From: Candidatus Dadabacteria bacterium
GTDB taxonomy: Bacteria > Desulfobacterota_D > UBA1144 > Nemesobacterales > JADFKM01
DNA length: 28,563 nucleotides
Direction of reading: 5' to 3'
Assembly (NCBI GenBank): GCA_022564935.1
Contig: JADFKM010000024.1
Location: 1-28,563, forward strand
Below, in pieces: positions 15,367-23,818 of this stretch. Each line of letters opens with the position of its first letter. Position 1 is the stretch's first letter. A program made the position numbers and the translations under genes. The notes under the pieces are model-generated. The model was not told the DNA's origin. It was given only the letters and a program-made list of their open reading frames with translations, and made no database searches.

Positions 15367-15774
15367 ATGCAGTCGCTGACGATTGGAAAAGTCGCCCGTC
15401 TGGCCGGTGTCGGGGTCGAGACGATCCGGTTCTACGAGCGGCAAGGTCTGATTGCCGAGCCGCCCCGCAAAGAGTCCGGCTATCGGCAGTATCCTCAACA
15501 GACGGTTGTCAGGGTGCGCTTCATCCGGCGCGCCAAGGAGCTTGGGTTTACTCTCAAGGAAATAAATGAGATGCTCTACCTTCGTATCGATCCGAACACG
15601 ACCTGCGAGGAGATACGTGTGCTGGCGGAGGCAAAGAAAGTCGATATCGAGGAGAAGATCCGAGCACTTCAAAAGATAAAGGAAGCTCTCGTGAAACTCC
15701 TAGCGACCTGTGAGGGGAGGGGCCCAGTCAGCGAGTGTCCGATACTTGATTTTCTTGATCAGGTGGAGAGCTGA
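15367..15774 (+). CDS. merR: MerR, mercury-responsive transcriptional regulator
   Basis: The start at ATG 15367 fits AAGGAGG (15353-15359). The 135-residue protein has the winged helix-turn-helix (LTIGKVARLAGVGVETIRFYERQGLI), the RYP-like hinge GYRQYP, a long dimerisation helix, and the three cysteines that define mercury-type MerR: Cys80 (NTTCEEI), Cys115 and Cys124 in ATCEGRGPVSECPIL. These correspond in spacing to Cys82, Cys117 and Cys126 of Tn501 MerR, which bind Hg(II) between subunits. It overlaps the next gene by one base. Hg(II) response is the best guess; a related soft metal cannot be excluded because no mercuric reductase is present. Confidence 0.92.
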   Translation: MQSLTIGKVARLAGVGVETIRFYERQGLIAEPPRKESGYRQYPQQTVVRVRFIRRAKELGFTLKEINEMLYLRIDPNTTCEEIRVLAEAKKVDIEEKIRALQKIKEALVKLLATCEGRGPVSECPILDFLDQVES

Positions 15775-16193
15775 TGATACCCACAAACGAAGGTCGCATC
15801 AGGCTGGAACGCCCCCTTGTTCAGCGGCTTACCGGCTTCGCAACCCTGTTTACTTCCACTGGCACATTGGTTTGCTGCGTCCTACCAGCAAGCGTTGCTG
15901 CCCTGGCAGGTGGCTCAGCAGTTATAGCGTTGACGAGCACCTTCCCGTGGCTTATTCCCCTTTCCAGGCATAAGGATTGGATATTTCTCGTGGCGGGGCT
16001 GATGCTTTTATTTAACGGATTTCTTTTGTTCCGTCCCAAGGGTACGGTCGCCTGCGCGGTCACCGGCGGTAGCGGCTGCGAGGTGGCCGGTCGCTTCACG
16101 ACAGTCATGTTCTGGAGTTCAGTGGTGATTGTTGGAATCGGGGTATTTATCTCCTATGCAATCGTGCCCATTCTGCGATGGTTGGAGACCTGA
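15774..16193 (+). CDS. merT: MerT-like mercuric ion transport membrane protein
   Basis: This 139-residue protein has three to four transmembrane helices and a vicinal pair Cys34-Cys35 in TLVCCVLPASVAALAGG, like the first-helix CC pair of MerT, plus Cys94 and Cys102 in VACAVTGGSGC, in the place of MerT's loop cysteines (spacing 8, not 6). MerT passes Hg(II) from the periplasm to the cytoplasm. Its start overlaps the merR stop codon by one base (TGATG), so the two are coupled. The usual periplasmic partner MerP is replaced by the HMA proteins further downstream. With no MerA to reduce imported Hg(II), transport direction or metal may differ from the classic system. Confidence 0.8.
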   Translation: MIPTNEGRIRLERPLVQRLTGFATLFTSTGTLVCCVLPASVAALAGGSAVIALTSTFPWLIPLSRHKDWIFLVAGLMLLFNGFLLFRPKGTVACAVTGGSGCEVAGRFTTVMFWSSVVIVGIGVFISYAIVPILRWLET

Positions 16194-16196
16194 AAC

Positions 16197-17042
16197 GTGC
16201 TAAGCATAACGTTAATCTATCGGATGTATCCACTGCCCCTATCAGCTTTGCTAATTCTTGTGGGATTGCTTTCCACGCCCGTCCTGGCCCACGAGCCGGT
16301 GTTCAGCCTGGGGCCGGAGACAATTTTTGAGGGCGGTTTCGGTATCGAGGTAGAGTTCGAGTTCGAGGATGCAAAAGGCGAACAGCTTGCGGTGATGAAT
16401 TATGAAATCCTGTACGGGCTGAAAGACAATCTGTCACTCATCTTGAAGGTGCCGCAAATCCTTGGACGGGAGGTGGGAGGTGAGACAGAACGTGGCCTGG
16501 GGGACATCGAGTTCCGAACCAAATACCGCTTCTTCAAGAGAGATACGTTGGGCGCTCAGAACAAGGTGTCGGGCATCTTCGGGATTAAGGTGCCAACTGG
16601 CGATGACGATGCGGAGCCGGCGCTCGGGACCGGGACTACCGATTTTCTCTTCGGTGGGAGCTACGGGTATGAATCCCGAACTTGGTATCACTTTGCTACT
16701 GCCCGTTATCGGTTTCGCACCGAGAGCGGTAGTCGCGATCCAGGTGACCGGTTGTTTATCGATGGGGCGATTGGCTACCGGCCGTGGCGGCGCGAGTACC
16801 TCGAATGGGATTTGGTCACGCTGGTTGAAATGAACACTGAATTTGAGTTTAAGGACGAATTGAGGGGCGTTCGGCTACCTGATACAGGGGGTAACATAAT
16901 CTGGCTCGGTCCAACGGCATTGTTGTCGTACCGGAACATCATGTTTAAAGGAGGGGCTCAGTTCCCGGTGTATGAAAATCTGAACGGGAACCAAGACAGC
17001 AGCAGCGTTCGTGTCGTCTTTGCTGCCGAATACCACTTTTAA
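16197..17042 (+). CDS. outer-membrane beta-barrel protein in the mer-like operon (first copy)
   Basis: The 281-residue product starts at GTG 16197, 3 bp after merT (GGAG at 16184-16187); ATG 16224 is the alternative. It has a signal peptide ending TPVLA-HE and then alternating amphipathic strands, ending in Phe (AAEYHF). It resembles the outer-membrane transporter family annotated as MetA-pathway of phenol degradation-like. A KVPTGDDDAEP loop is shared with the barrel at 19893-20792 (KLPTGDDDLEP), so the two are paralogues. A barrel in a mer-like operon suggests a trans-envelope route for a metal or a metal carrier, which is inference. Strong translational linkage to merT supports a joint role. 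Confidence 0.78.
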   Translation: MLSITLIYRMYPLPLSALLILVGLLSTPVLAHEPVFSLGPETIFEGGFGIEVEFEFEDAKGEQLAVMNYEILYGLKDNLSLILKVPQILGREVGGETERGLGDIEFRTKYRFFKRDTLGAQNKVSGIFGIKVPTGDDDAEPALGTGTTDFLFGGSYGYESRTWYHFATARYRFRTESGSRDPGDRLFIDGAIGYRPWRREYLEWDLVTLVEMNTEFEFKDELRGVRLPDTGGNIIWLGPTALLSYRNIMFKGGAQFPVYENLNGNQDSSSVRVVFAAEYHF

Positions 17043-17074
17043 TTGCATTGCATGACTTAAAAGGAGTTAAATCG

Positions 17075-17716
17075 ATGATAAAAAATATCATTATTATGCT
17101 AAGCGCTTTTGTTCTGACTGTTGTGCTGCCCGTGCTGCCCGCCCATGCCCAAGTAGAGCAGTTAACCCTGCGAGTGGATGGCTTAGCATGCCCATTTTGC
17201 GCCTACGGATTGGAGAAGAAAATTAAGAAGCTCGAGGGCTACAAATCATTTGAAGTATTGATTAACGAAGGCAAGACAATTATGGACTGGCACGCAGATA
17301 AGACTCTTGACCTGGGTGCAATTCATGATGCGGTGCGCAAGGCCGGTTTCACTCTCCGCGGTATTAAAGGGCGTTTTGTAGGTATGGTCACCAAAGAAAA
17401 TGGCAAGTACATGCTGGTGTTGCCTTCACCCCTTAAACAGCGTTTCTACCTGTATGAAGAGGTAGCACTTGCATCCAAAACCCATGGGAAGGGGGAGGAC
17501 GAAAAAGACTCTTGGAAACATGGTCACGAGAAAGAAGGCATGGACGAAGCTCTTACCAAACCATCCCGCGAACTTCTAGACCGGGCTATCGACGACAAGA
17601 CGGTGTTGCGGATTGTTGGGTCAGTCCACGGCCATAAAGATCCGGTGGTTCCACCATCAATTGGTATAGAGAGCTTGGAGATTGTGTCATCAGCAGGTAA
17701 TGAAGGAAATAGGTAA
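17075..17716 (+). CDS. periplasmic HMA-domain protein with CPFC motif (first copy)
   Basis: ATG 17075 is chosen because AAGGAG (17061-17066) fits; the protein has 213 residues. A signal peptide (about 1-25, ending AHA-Q) precedes a heavy-metal-associated domain (about 27-90) with the metal-binding CPFC at Cys39 and Cys42 in DGLACPFCAYGLEKK. The second half (about 98-213) is a small beta-rich domain with a His-rich, charged insert (about 145-170, including KHGHEKE) and a VGSVHGHKDP segment. MerP carries only the HMA part, so this is an extended MerP-like protein. The C-terminal domain is shared with the next gene and with the remnant at 20883. Soft-metal binding in the periplasm is likely; the metal is inferred to be mercury or copper-like. 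Confidence 0.85.
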   Translation: MIKNIIIMLSAFVLTVVLPVLPAHAQVEQLTLRVDGLACPFCAYGLEKKIKKLEGYKSFEVLINEGKTIMDWHADKTLDLGAIHDAVRKAGFTLRGIKGRFVGMVTKENGKYMLVLPSPLKQRFYLYEEVALASKTHGKGEDEKDSWKHGHEKEGMDEALTKPSRELLDRAIDDKTVLRIVGSVHGHKDPVVPPSIGIESLEIVSSAGNEGNR

Positions 17717-17757
17717 CACGAAAACCAACTATAAAAACAGGAGAGGAGGTATTGGTC

Positions 17758-18315
17758 ATGAGATTTAGAAAACTGATATTGGTTTTAGGGATATTGGCTC
17801 CGGCGCTTATGTCCCTTCAATCCGCATTTGCAGAGGTAAATCGTGTCGATATGCAGGTAGATGGAATGACTTGTCCATTTTGCGTATATGGAATTGAAAA
17901 GAAGTTAAAGGCTCTACAAGAGGTTATAGATGCCGAAGCGAATCTAAAGACGGGGATAGTAGATATTGAATTAAATGAAGATGAATCGCTTGATATAGAG
18001 AGGCTTAACGAGGCAGTTCGCGAGAGCGGATTCAGTCCCGGGAGAATAAAGATAAAAGCCACTGGGAAACTAACCAAATACGAGTGGGGAGAAAAACAAT
18101 ACCCGGCTTTAAGAGTTACGGGTTCCAGACAAGTATTTATCATTTCACCAACACCTAACCACGAGAAAGAAGAATTTCTCGGCGAGAAGAAATTAAGTGA
18201 GATGGAAAAAGCAACAGAGGGCGGAAAGAAGGAAATTACAGTAACAGGGTATGTCCATTCGCACCCGGCAGGTGTTCCACCGGCTTTAAGTGTGGAGAGT
18301 TTTGAGGTCCAGTAG
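17758..18315 (+). CDS. periplasmic HMA-domain protein with CPFC motif (second copy)
   Basis: ATG 17758 follows GGAGG (17745-17749); the protein has 185 residues. Its layout repeats that of the previous gene: signal peptide (about 1-26, ending AFA-E), HMA domain with Cys39 and Cys42 in DGMTCPFCVYGIEKK, then a C-terminal domain (about 96-185) with LRVTGSRQVFIIS, GKKEITVTGYVHSHP and VESFEVQ. The two proteins have clearly diverged and probably arose by duplication. The DNA is more AT-rich than merR-merT. It follows the first copy by 41 bp in the same operon. Two tandem metallochaperone-like proteins beside a barrel suggest metal relay or sequestration in the periplasm. Confidence 0.86.
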   Translation: MRFRKLILVLGILAPALMSLQSAFAEVNRVDMQVDGMTCPFCVYGIEKKLKALQEVIDAEANLKTGIVDIELNEDESLDIERLNEAVRESGFSPGRIKIKATGKLTKYEWGEKQYPALRVTGSRQVFIISPTPNHEKEEFLGEKKLSEMEKATEGGKKEITVTGYVHSHPAGVPPALSVESFEVQ

Positions 18316-18434
18316 GAGTGTAGCGTTTTTTCTTGCTCCTTACTGTAGCAATTAGGCCAAAAGAATTTGTGTTCCAATTATGAGCAAGCTTTTTTCAGTC
18401 TTAGTGCTTTATGAAATGATGAAAAAATAGAAAG

Positions 18435-18779
18435 ATGATTATAAGAAGAATCGAAGTTAAAGACGCCGAAGACATCAAAGAGAAAGGAAAGGCGGGGTTA
18501 AGCCTTGCAGCCCTATTCTTTTCTCTTCCTTGGTGCTGCATAATGCCTGCGGCTTTTTCTGTGCTTAGTTTTATAGGTGCAGCAGGGACAACAAGGCTCG
18601 TTTTTAAAGAGGCCCTCTTCCCACTTTTTATCGTTTCTATTCTCCTTTTAGGTGGGGCTCATTATCTGATTTATTTTAAAAAGCATGGAAGCAGCTTAAG
18701 TAGTAGAGTCGTGGTTTGGATCTCTACGATTGGAGCTTTGGCTCTATGGGCTTTTAGATTTGGGATAATAACTGCTTAG
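18435..18779 (+). CDS. second MerT-like small membrane protein with CC motif
   Basis: This 114-residue protein has three predicted transmembrane helices. Its first helix contains SLPWCCIMPAAFSVLSFIGAAG, with Cys34-Cys35 at the same positions as in the MerT-like protein at 15774. It lacks the second cysteine pair. Such CC-first-helix proteins are seen among MerT relatives and other small mercury or metal transport proteins. It is AT-rich and lies 119 bp after the second HMA gene, without a strong ribosome binding site. It appears to open the second module (CC protein, NHL, barrel, HMA remnant). Transport is inferred from the cysteine pair and the context. Confidence 0.65.
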   Translation: MIIRRIEVKDAEDIKEKGKAGLSLAALFFSLPWCCIMPAAFSVLSFIGAAGTTRLVFKEALFPLFIVSILLLGGAHYLIYFKKHGSSLSSRVVVWISTIGALALWAFRFGIITA

Positions 18780-18835
18780 AATGAGTGTGGTGAGTTGGGC
18801 ATTTGTTACAAGGCAGAATTAATTAAGGTGCCGTT

Positions 18836-19810
18836 ATGAAAAGAAAATTAAAGTACTTGCTACCTTTGATAGTTATTGCTGTAGGGATTTTCTTGCTTAA
18901 ATCCGAAGCAGGTGCTGGAGAAATTCCTAAAGTAAGGTTTTTACTCGAGTGGGGAGCTTACGGAACTGGCAATGGAGAGTTTAATCAACCTATTGGAATA
19001 GCGGTTGACAAGGAGGGATATGTATATGTATCCGATTCTGGAAATAATCGGATACAAAAATTTTCAAACGATGGGAAGTTCATTCTAAGCTGGGGAGAAA
19101 AAGGATCGAAAGAAGGACAACTTGATATCCCAATGCATATAAATGTGGACGGTGAAAATAATCTTTATGTCACTGAGTATGGAAATGATAGAGTTCAAAA
19201 ATTCACCTCCGACGGGAAGTTCCTTTTGATTTTTGGAAGAACTGGAGAAGGTAGGGGTGAGTTTGATGCACCTTCAGGCGTAGCGGTTGATAAAGGCGGG
19301 AGCATTTATGTTGTTGACTTCTATAATCATAGGGTTCAGAAATTTTCTGCCGAGGGAACGTTCCTCCTTCAAATAGGAGAACCGGGACAGGTGATTAACG
19401 GCAAATTGCACTATCCAACAGATGTCAATGTTGGCTTGGAGGGCAATGTTTATGTTGCAGATGCATATAATAACCGTATTCAGGTGTTTAGTTCTCAAGG
19501 GGCATTTGTACGTAAGTGGGGAGGGGCTTTGGGGCGGGGAGATAAAGGGGATTTGAATGGTTGGTTTAATGTTGCAACAGGTATAGGCATAGATACAGAA
19601 GGGAGAGTTTACGTGGCTGATTTTGATAATCATCGTATTCAGATATTTGACCGGAAAGGGAACTTTATTACCTCTTTTGGCACACGGGGTTCGGGTTCTG
19701 GGGAATTTGAGCGCCCCACAGATGTAACGGTGGATAAGCATGGAAATATTATTGTAGTAGATTGGGGTAACAATCGAATTCAGAAGTTTTCTATAGAATG
19801 GGAGAAGTAG
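18836..19810 (+). CDS. exported NHL-repeat beta-propeller protein
   Basis: The 324-residue product has a signal peptide or anchor (about 1-28) and six NHL repeats of about 45-50 residues, each with the pattern GxAVDxxGxVYVxDxxNxRIQKFxxxGxF, so it folds as a six-bladed propeller. The blades begin near residues 40, 90, 137, 187, 240 and 287. NHL propellers serve as binding or scaffold domains, and some are enzymes; no catalytic residues can be named here. It is AT-rich, starts at ATG 18836 with AAGGTG upstream, and sits inside the second metal module. It could be a periplasmic scaffold for the barrel and HMA proteins, which is speculative. Confidence 0.87.
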   Translation: MKRKLKYLLPLIVIAVGIFLLKSEAGAGEIPKVRFLLEWGAYGTGNGEFNQPIGIAVDKEGYVYVSDSGNNRIQKFSNDGKFILSWGEKGSKEGQLDIPMHINVDGENNLYVTEYGNDRVQKFTSDGKFLLIFGRTGEGRGEFDAPSGVAVDKGGSIYVVDFYNHRVQKFSAEGTFLLQIGEPGQVINGKLHYPTDVNVGLEGNVYVADAYNNRIQVFSSQGAFVRKWGGALGRGDKGDLNGWFNVATGIGIDTEGRVYVADFDNHRIQIFDRKGNFITSFGTRGSGSGEFERPTDVTVDKHGNIIVVDWGNNRIQKFSIEWEK

Positions 19811-19842
19811 AATTTTCTCTTGAGCTTCCACCATACCCTACC

Positions 19843-19864
19843 ACTCATAATAAGGTTTATGAGT
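19843..19864 (+). terminator. hairpin between the NHL gene and the second barrel
   Basis: ACTCATAA (19843-19850) and TTATGAGT (19857-19864) form a perfect 8 bp stem with a 6-base loop, with nearby bases (ACC/GGT) extending it past a bulge. No U-run follows, so it may be an mRNA processing or stability element instead of a true terminator. It lies just before the AAGGAG of the next gene. Confidence 0.4.
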
Positions 19865-19892
19865 TGGTAAATAAATAAGGAGCACAGCCAAG

Positions 19893-20792
19893 ATGTTTAA
19901 AAAGAATCTTGTGGCTTTTTGTATGCTATTCCTTTCTATATTATTTATAGCTCCAGCAAATGGCGTCTTAGCTGCTGGTATAAACACCAATGTCGCCCTT
20001 CCGGTAAGGAAGGGAGGTTTTGTTTTCCGCTCTCAAGCGAGGTGGCTCAGAGCCACAGATGACTCAACATCCCTTGATAGAGAGGTTAACGTGGTTGCAA
20101 TTCCAAATGTGCTTGTTTATGGCGCAACGCCTGACTTGTCCCTTTTTGCCATTGTTCCTTATATCTTTAGAAACGTAAAATTTACAGACCCTTCATCTGG
20201 AAAGAGAACTGAGAAAGATGATAATGGAATAGGTGACAGTATTTTACTAGGTCGTTACACGGTTTATGCCAGAGATTATCCATCGGGGACAGCTAGGTTT
20301 GCCCTCATAGGGGGTATAAAGCTCCCTACTGGTGATGACGATCTAGAGCCAATTACAACTGAGTCAATTGATTTCCCTTTAGGTTGGGTATCAACTGTAA
20401 CCTGGGATTTCGGCAGGCATGAGCTGGACGCGGATTTTATCTACAGGATCAACACCGAAGCGGACGATTTCGAAAAGGGGGATGATTTGGTTTACGACCT
20501 TGCTTATGAGTTTAGGGTTTATCCATGGACATTGCCTGAGGTCGGCGCTCCCAATTTTATATACTTAGTGGCTGAAGCGAATGGCATTTATTCACAAAAA
20601 GGTGAACTTGATGGTAAGACAATAGAAAACTCAGGCGGACATACTCTATTTCTCTCCCCGGGAATTCAGTTTGCATCTAAGCGTTATATTCTTGAGGCAT
20701 CAATTCAGCTTCCAATAATTCAGAGCCTCAATGGCGCACAGGTGGAAACGGATTTTATCCTATCGGCCGGCATCAGAGTAAATTTGCCGTGA
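19893..20792 (+). CDS. outer-membrane beta-barrel protein (second copy)
   Basis: The 299-residue product has a signal peptide (about 1-28, ending LA-A) and a barrel of alternating strands. It shares with the 16197 barrel the motif KLPTGDDDLEP, a preceding GIGDSILLGRYTVYARD segment like GLGDIEFRTKYRFF, and a matching C-terminal ordering (LEASIQLPIIQSLNGAQ versus FKGGAQFPVYENLNGNQ). The two are therefore paralogues of the MetA-pathway-like outer-membrane family. Unlike the first, it ends in Leu-Pro and not in an aromatic residue. AAGGAG (19877-19882) precedes ATG 19893. Its place after the NHL gene and before an HMA remnant repeats the MerT-barrel-HMA order. Confidence 0.78.
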   Translation: MFKKNLVAFCMLFLSILFIAPANGVLAAGINTNVALPVRKGGFVFRSQARWLRATDDSTSLDREVNVVAIPNVLVYGATPDLSLFAIVPYIFRNVKFTDPSSGKRTEKDDNGIGDSILLGRYTVYARDYPSGTARFALIGGIKLPTGDDDLEPITTESIDFPLGWVSTVTWDFGRHELDADFIYRINTEADDFEKGDDLVYDLAYEFRVYPWTLPEVGAPNFIYLVAEANGIYSQKGELDGKTIENSGGHTLFLSPGIQFASKRYILEASIQLPIIQSLNGAQVETDFILSAGIRVNLP

Positions 20793-20882
20793 TGAGAGCT
20801 TACAGGGGGTAAAAATTATGGTCAGACGTATAGCTTAGATGTTGTGCGCATTCTCTATGTAATTTTTTCCCGCTAAGCGCTT

Positions 20883-21098
20883 TTGCTGAGATTGAGAGTA
20901 ACAGGCACAGAGCAGGTTTTTATTCTGAGTGTGACTTCAGGGAACGGAAAGGAGGAGTTCGTAGGGGGAGAAAAACTCCATGAGATGCAAAAAGCCGCTG
21001 AGGACGGAGGCAAGAAAATTTCTATAACCGGTTACGTCCAGGGGAACCAAAAAGGACTTCCCCCGTATTTGAGAGTTGAGAGCTTCGAGGTTAGCTGA
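20883..21098 (+). pseudogene. remnant of a third HMA-family protein (C-terminal domain only)
   Basis: This 71-residue frame (LRVTGTEQVFILS..KEEFVGGEKLHEMQKAAEDGGKKISITGYV..LPPYLRVESFEVS) is clearly homologous over its whole length to the C-terminal domain of the HMA protein at 17758-18315. The signal peptide and HMA domain are missing. An in-frame stop (20874-20876) lies just upstream, and only TTG 20883 could start it. About 65 bp earlier, a ribosome-binding-like GGGGG and ATG (20818) open a six-codon frame, possibly the old 5' end. The simplest reading is an internal deletion in a former gene. A standalone expressed domain is less likely. Confidence 0.65.
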
Positions 21099-21375
21099 AT
21101 GCCGATGGTTTGTATGAGTAGCTGTATTAATAGGCTGTTGTAAACTCTAATGCGTTGCGTCACCTTGCGGCACCACTTAAGCATCGAGAGTAATTATCCC
21201 TTAAATATCCGCAGTGGGAAAAACGTTATTACAGACCGCGGGAAAACAGCGAAGAGTTAGTTGCGTCTTATAGTTGGAGTGCAAGTATTTTTCAGTCGCT
21301 TAGCTTTATCGATGCCAAACTGAAGCTAATGAGTTATATTTTGTGTAAACAAAATTCATAAGGAAGCCTAAATTC

Positions 21376-23598
21376 ATGAACCCCTTTACGAGAAGAGAAA
21401 TTAATGTGGTTTCGCCATACCGGGTGGGTATAGTGATATTAATCCTGTTTTTAGTGTCATCTGTTTTCCCAAATACTCTAGAGGCGGTCGAAAAGAAGAA
21501 AATGACTGACACAGGGAACCGACTCAGGTTCGAGAAGAGCCCCTACCTGTTGCAGCACAAGGACAACCCCGTGGACTGGTACCCGTGGGGCGATGAGGCC
21601 TTCGAGAAGGCAAAAAAAGAGAACAAGCCCATCTTTCTCTCCATAGGGTACTCCACATGCCACTGGTGCCATGTCATGGAGCGTGAATCGTTCGAAGACC
21701 CCGAAGTGGCCGCTCTCATGAACGACACTTTCGTCTCCATCAAGGTGGACCGCGAGGAGCGCCCCGATATCGACCACATATACATGACCGTGTGCCAGAT
21801 GGTAACAGGGAGCGGCGGCTGGCCCCTGACCATAATGATGACCCCTGAGAAGAAACCGTTTTTCGCCGCCACCTATATACCTAAAAACAGCCGGTACGGC
21901 AGGATGGGTATGATGGAGCTTGTGCCCAGGATAAAAGACCTCTGGGACAATCACCCCGGGGACCTCCAGGACTCTGCCGATAAGATTACGGGGGCGCTTA
22001 TCGATTCGGCTCTCGCCGACCTGGGCGGCGGCAGCCTTGATGAGTCCGCGCTCAAGACCGCGTACGCGCAGCTACAAAAGCGTTTCGACAAGGTGCGCGG
22101 AGGGTTCGGAAGGGCGCCCAAGTTCCCCACTCCTCACAACCTCCTCTTTCTGCTCAGGCAGTGGAAGAGAACCGGGGACGCTGCTGCGCTCAATATGGTG
22201 GAGAAGACGCTCCAGTCGATGAGAAAAGGGGGCATGTACGACCACGTCGGCTTCGGGTTCCACAGGTACTCGACCGACCCTGAATGGTTCCTGCCCCATT
22301 TTGAAAAAATGATGTACGACCAGGCGATGCTGACCATGGCCTACACTGAAGCCTACCTCGCCACAGGAAATGAGATTTACAAGGACACCGCCGAAGAGAT
22401 AATCGCCTACGTGCTAAGGGACATGACCTCGCCCGAAGGGGGTTTTTATTCCGCCGAGGACGCCGACAGCGAGGGCGTGGAGGGCAAGTTCTATCTATGG
22501 AGCGAGGATGAGGTTACCCATGTGCTGGGGGAAAAAGAGGCCGGGCTGTTTTTAAGGGTTTTCAACACCACGCAAGGGGGCAACTACAAGGAAGAGGCCT
22601 CGGGGCACAGTGAAGGCGAGAACAACATACTCCATCTCAAAAAGCCCTTGTCCGATATAGCGGCTGAGATGAAAATAGCCGAGAAGGAGCTTAAGAGCCG
22701 CATCGAAAGTTCAAGGAGGAAGCTGTTCGCTGTCCGGGAAAAGCGTGTGCACCCGCACAAGGACGACAAGGTGCTTACCGACTGGAACGGGCTTATGATA
22801 TCCGCCCTAGCGAAGGCTAACCAGGCCTTTGGGGAGCCCAAGTACCTGGAGGCGGCGAAGAAGGCCGCGGGTTTCGTATTGACGAAGCTGCGCACCGAGG
22901 ACGGCAAGCTGCTTCACCGGTACAGGGACGGGGAATCGGCTATTACGGCGAAGGTCGAAGACTACGCCTTCATGGTTATGGGTTTGATCGACCTTTACGA
23001 GGCAAGCTTCGAGGTAGACTATCTAAAAACGGCGATCAGCCTGAACGACGACTTTATCGACCATTTCTGGGACAAGAAGGCAGGGGGCTTTTACTTCACA
23101 CCCGACTATGGGGAGAAGCTCCTTATAAGGTCTAAGGAGATATACGACGGCGCCATACCGTCGGGAAATTCCGTGGCCATGTTAAACCTGCTCCGCCTGG
23201 AGAGGATTACCGCGGACACTAAGCTTGGAGAGAAGGCGTCTCAGATCGGAAAGACCTTCTATAAGAGCGTCAACAGATACCCCGCCGGTCACACGCAGCT
23301 AATGGTCGGGATAGACTTCGGCTACGGGCCGACTTTCGAGGTGGTGATAGTTGGCGATCTTGAAAAAAAGGACACCCGCGAGATGATAGCCAAGCTGAGA
23401 GGACAGTTCATTCCCAACAAAGTGGTGATCCATAAGCCGAGCTCAGAGCAGGAGCCGGAAATAACGAAGGTTGCGGTGTTCACCAAAAGCCAGAAGAGAC
23501 TGAACGGCAAGGCCACAGCGTACGTATGCCGTAACTACAAGTGCAACCTGCCCACCACCGATGTTGACAAAATGCTCGATCAACTCGGCGCCAAGTGA
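21376..23598 (+). CDS. DUF255 (thioredoxin-like plus six-hairpin) protein with N-terminal membrane anchor
   Basis: The 740-residue protein belongs to the DUF255/YyaL/spermatogenesis-associated-20 family. It opens with a 45-residue extension containing a hydrophobic helix (19-33), unlike typical cytoplasmic members that start at the [24 protein letters not shown] motif. Next comes the thioredoxin-like domain with STCHWCHVM (Cys95 and Cys98) and [17 protein letters not shown]. The rest (about 220-660) is an (alpha/alpha)6-barrel with [31 protein letters not shown] and [15 protein letters not shown]. Family function is unclear; redox or glycan-related roles are proposed. AAGGA precedes the ATG. 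It stands alone on the plus strand. The family call is firm; the export or anchoring claim is inference. Confidence 0.92.
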   Translation: MNPFTRREINVVSPYRVGIVILILFLVSSVFPNTLEAVEKKKMTDTGNRLRFEKSPYLLQHKDNPVDWYPWGDEAFEKAKKENKPIFLSIGYSTCHWCHVMERESFEDPEVAALMNDTFVSIKVDREERPDIDHIYMTVCQMVTGSGGWPLTIMMTPEKKPFFAATYIPKNSRYGRMGMMELVPRIKDLWDNHPGDLQDSADKITGALIDSALADLGGGSLDESALKTAYAQLQKRFDKVRGGFGRAPKFPTPHNLLFLLRQWKRTGDAAALNMVEKTLQSMRKGGMYDHVGFGFHRYSTDPEWFLPHFEKMMYDQAMLTMAYTEAYLATGNEIYKDTAEEIIAYVLRDMTSPEGGFYSAEDADSEGVEGKFYLWSEDEVTHVLGEKEAGLFLRVFNTTQGGNYKEEASGHSEGENNILHLKKPLSDIAAEMKIAEKELKSRIESSRRKLFAVREKRVHPHKDDKVLTDWNGLMISALAKANQAFGEPKYLEAAKKAAGFVLTKLRTEDGKLLHRYRDGESAITAKVEDYAFMVMGLIDLYEASFEVDYLKTAISLNDDFIDHFWDKKAGGFYFTPDYGEKLLIRSKEIYDGAIPSGNSVAMLNLLRLERITADTKLGEKASQIGKTFYKSVNRYPAGHTQLMVGIDFGYGPTFEVVIVGDLEKKDTREMIAKLRGQFIPNKVVIHKPSSEQEPEITKVAVFTKSQKRLNGKATAYVCRNYKCNLPTTDVDKMLDQLGAK

Positions 23599-23818
23599 TT
23601 CAGCTTCACACATCTTGAACCGGAGAGAGTTGTTCTAGAATAAGCATCGGTAAAGGAGCCCCGAATGGCGGCACTGTTTATTTTTTTAATCTCCAGTTGC
23701 ATTTAAAAATACCGGTTTTTAATCTTGGCGATAATCGGGATAGGGGATATTCCTTTAACTGTAGCAAACGAAGACTGAGTCAAATTTTGTGATTACGTCG
23801 CTAAGGGGTTTTATATTC

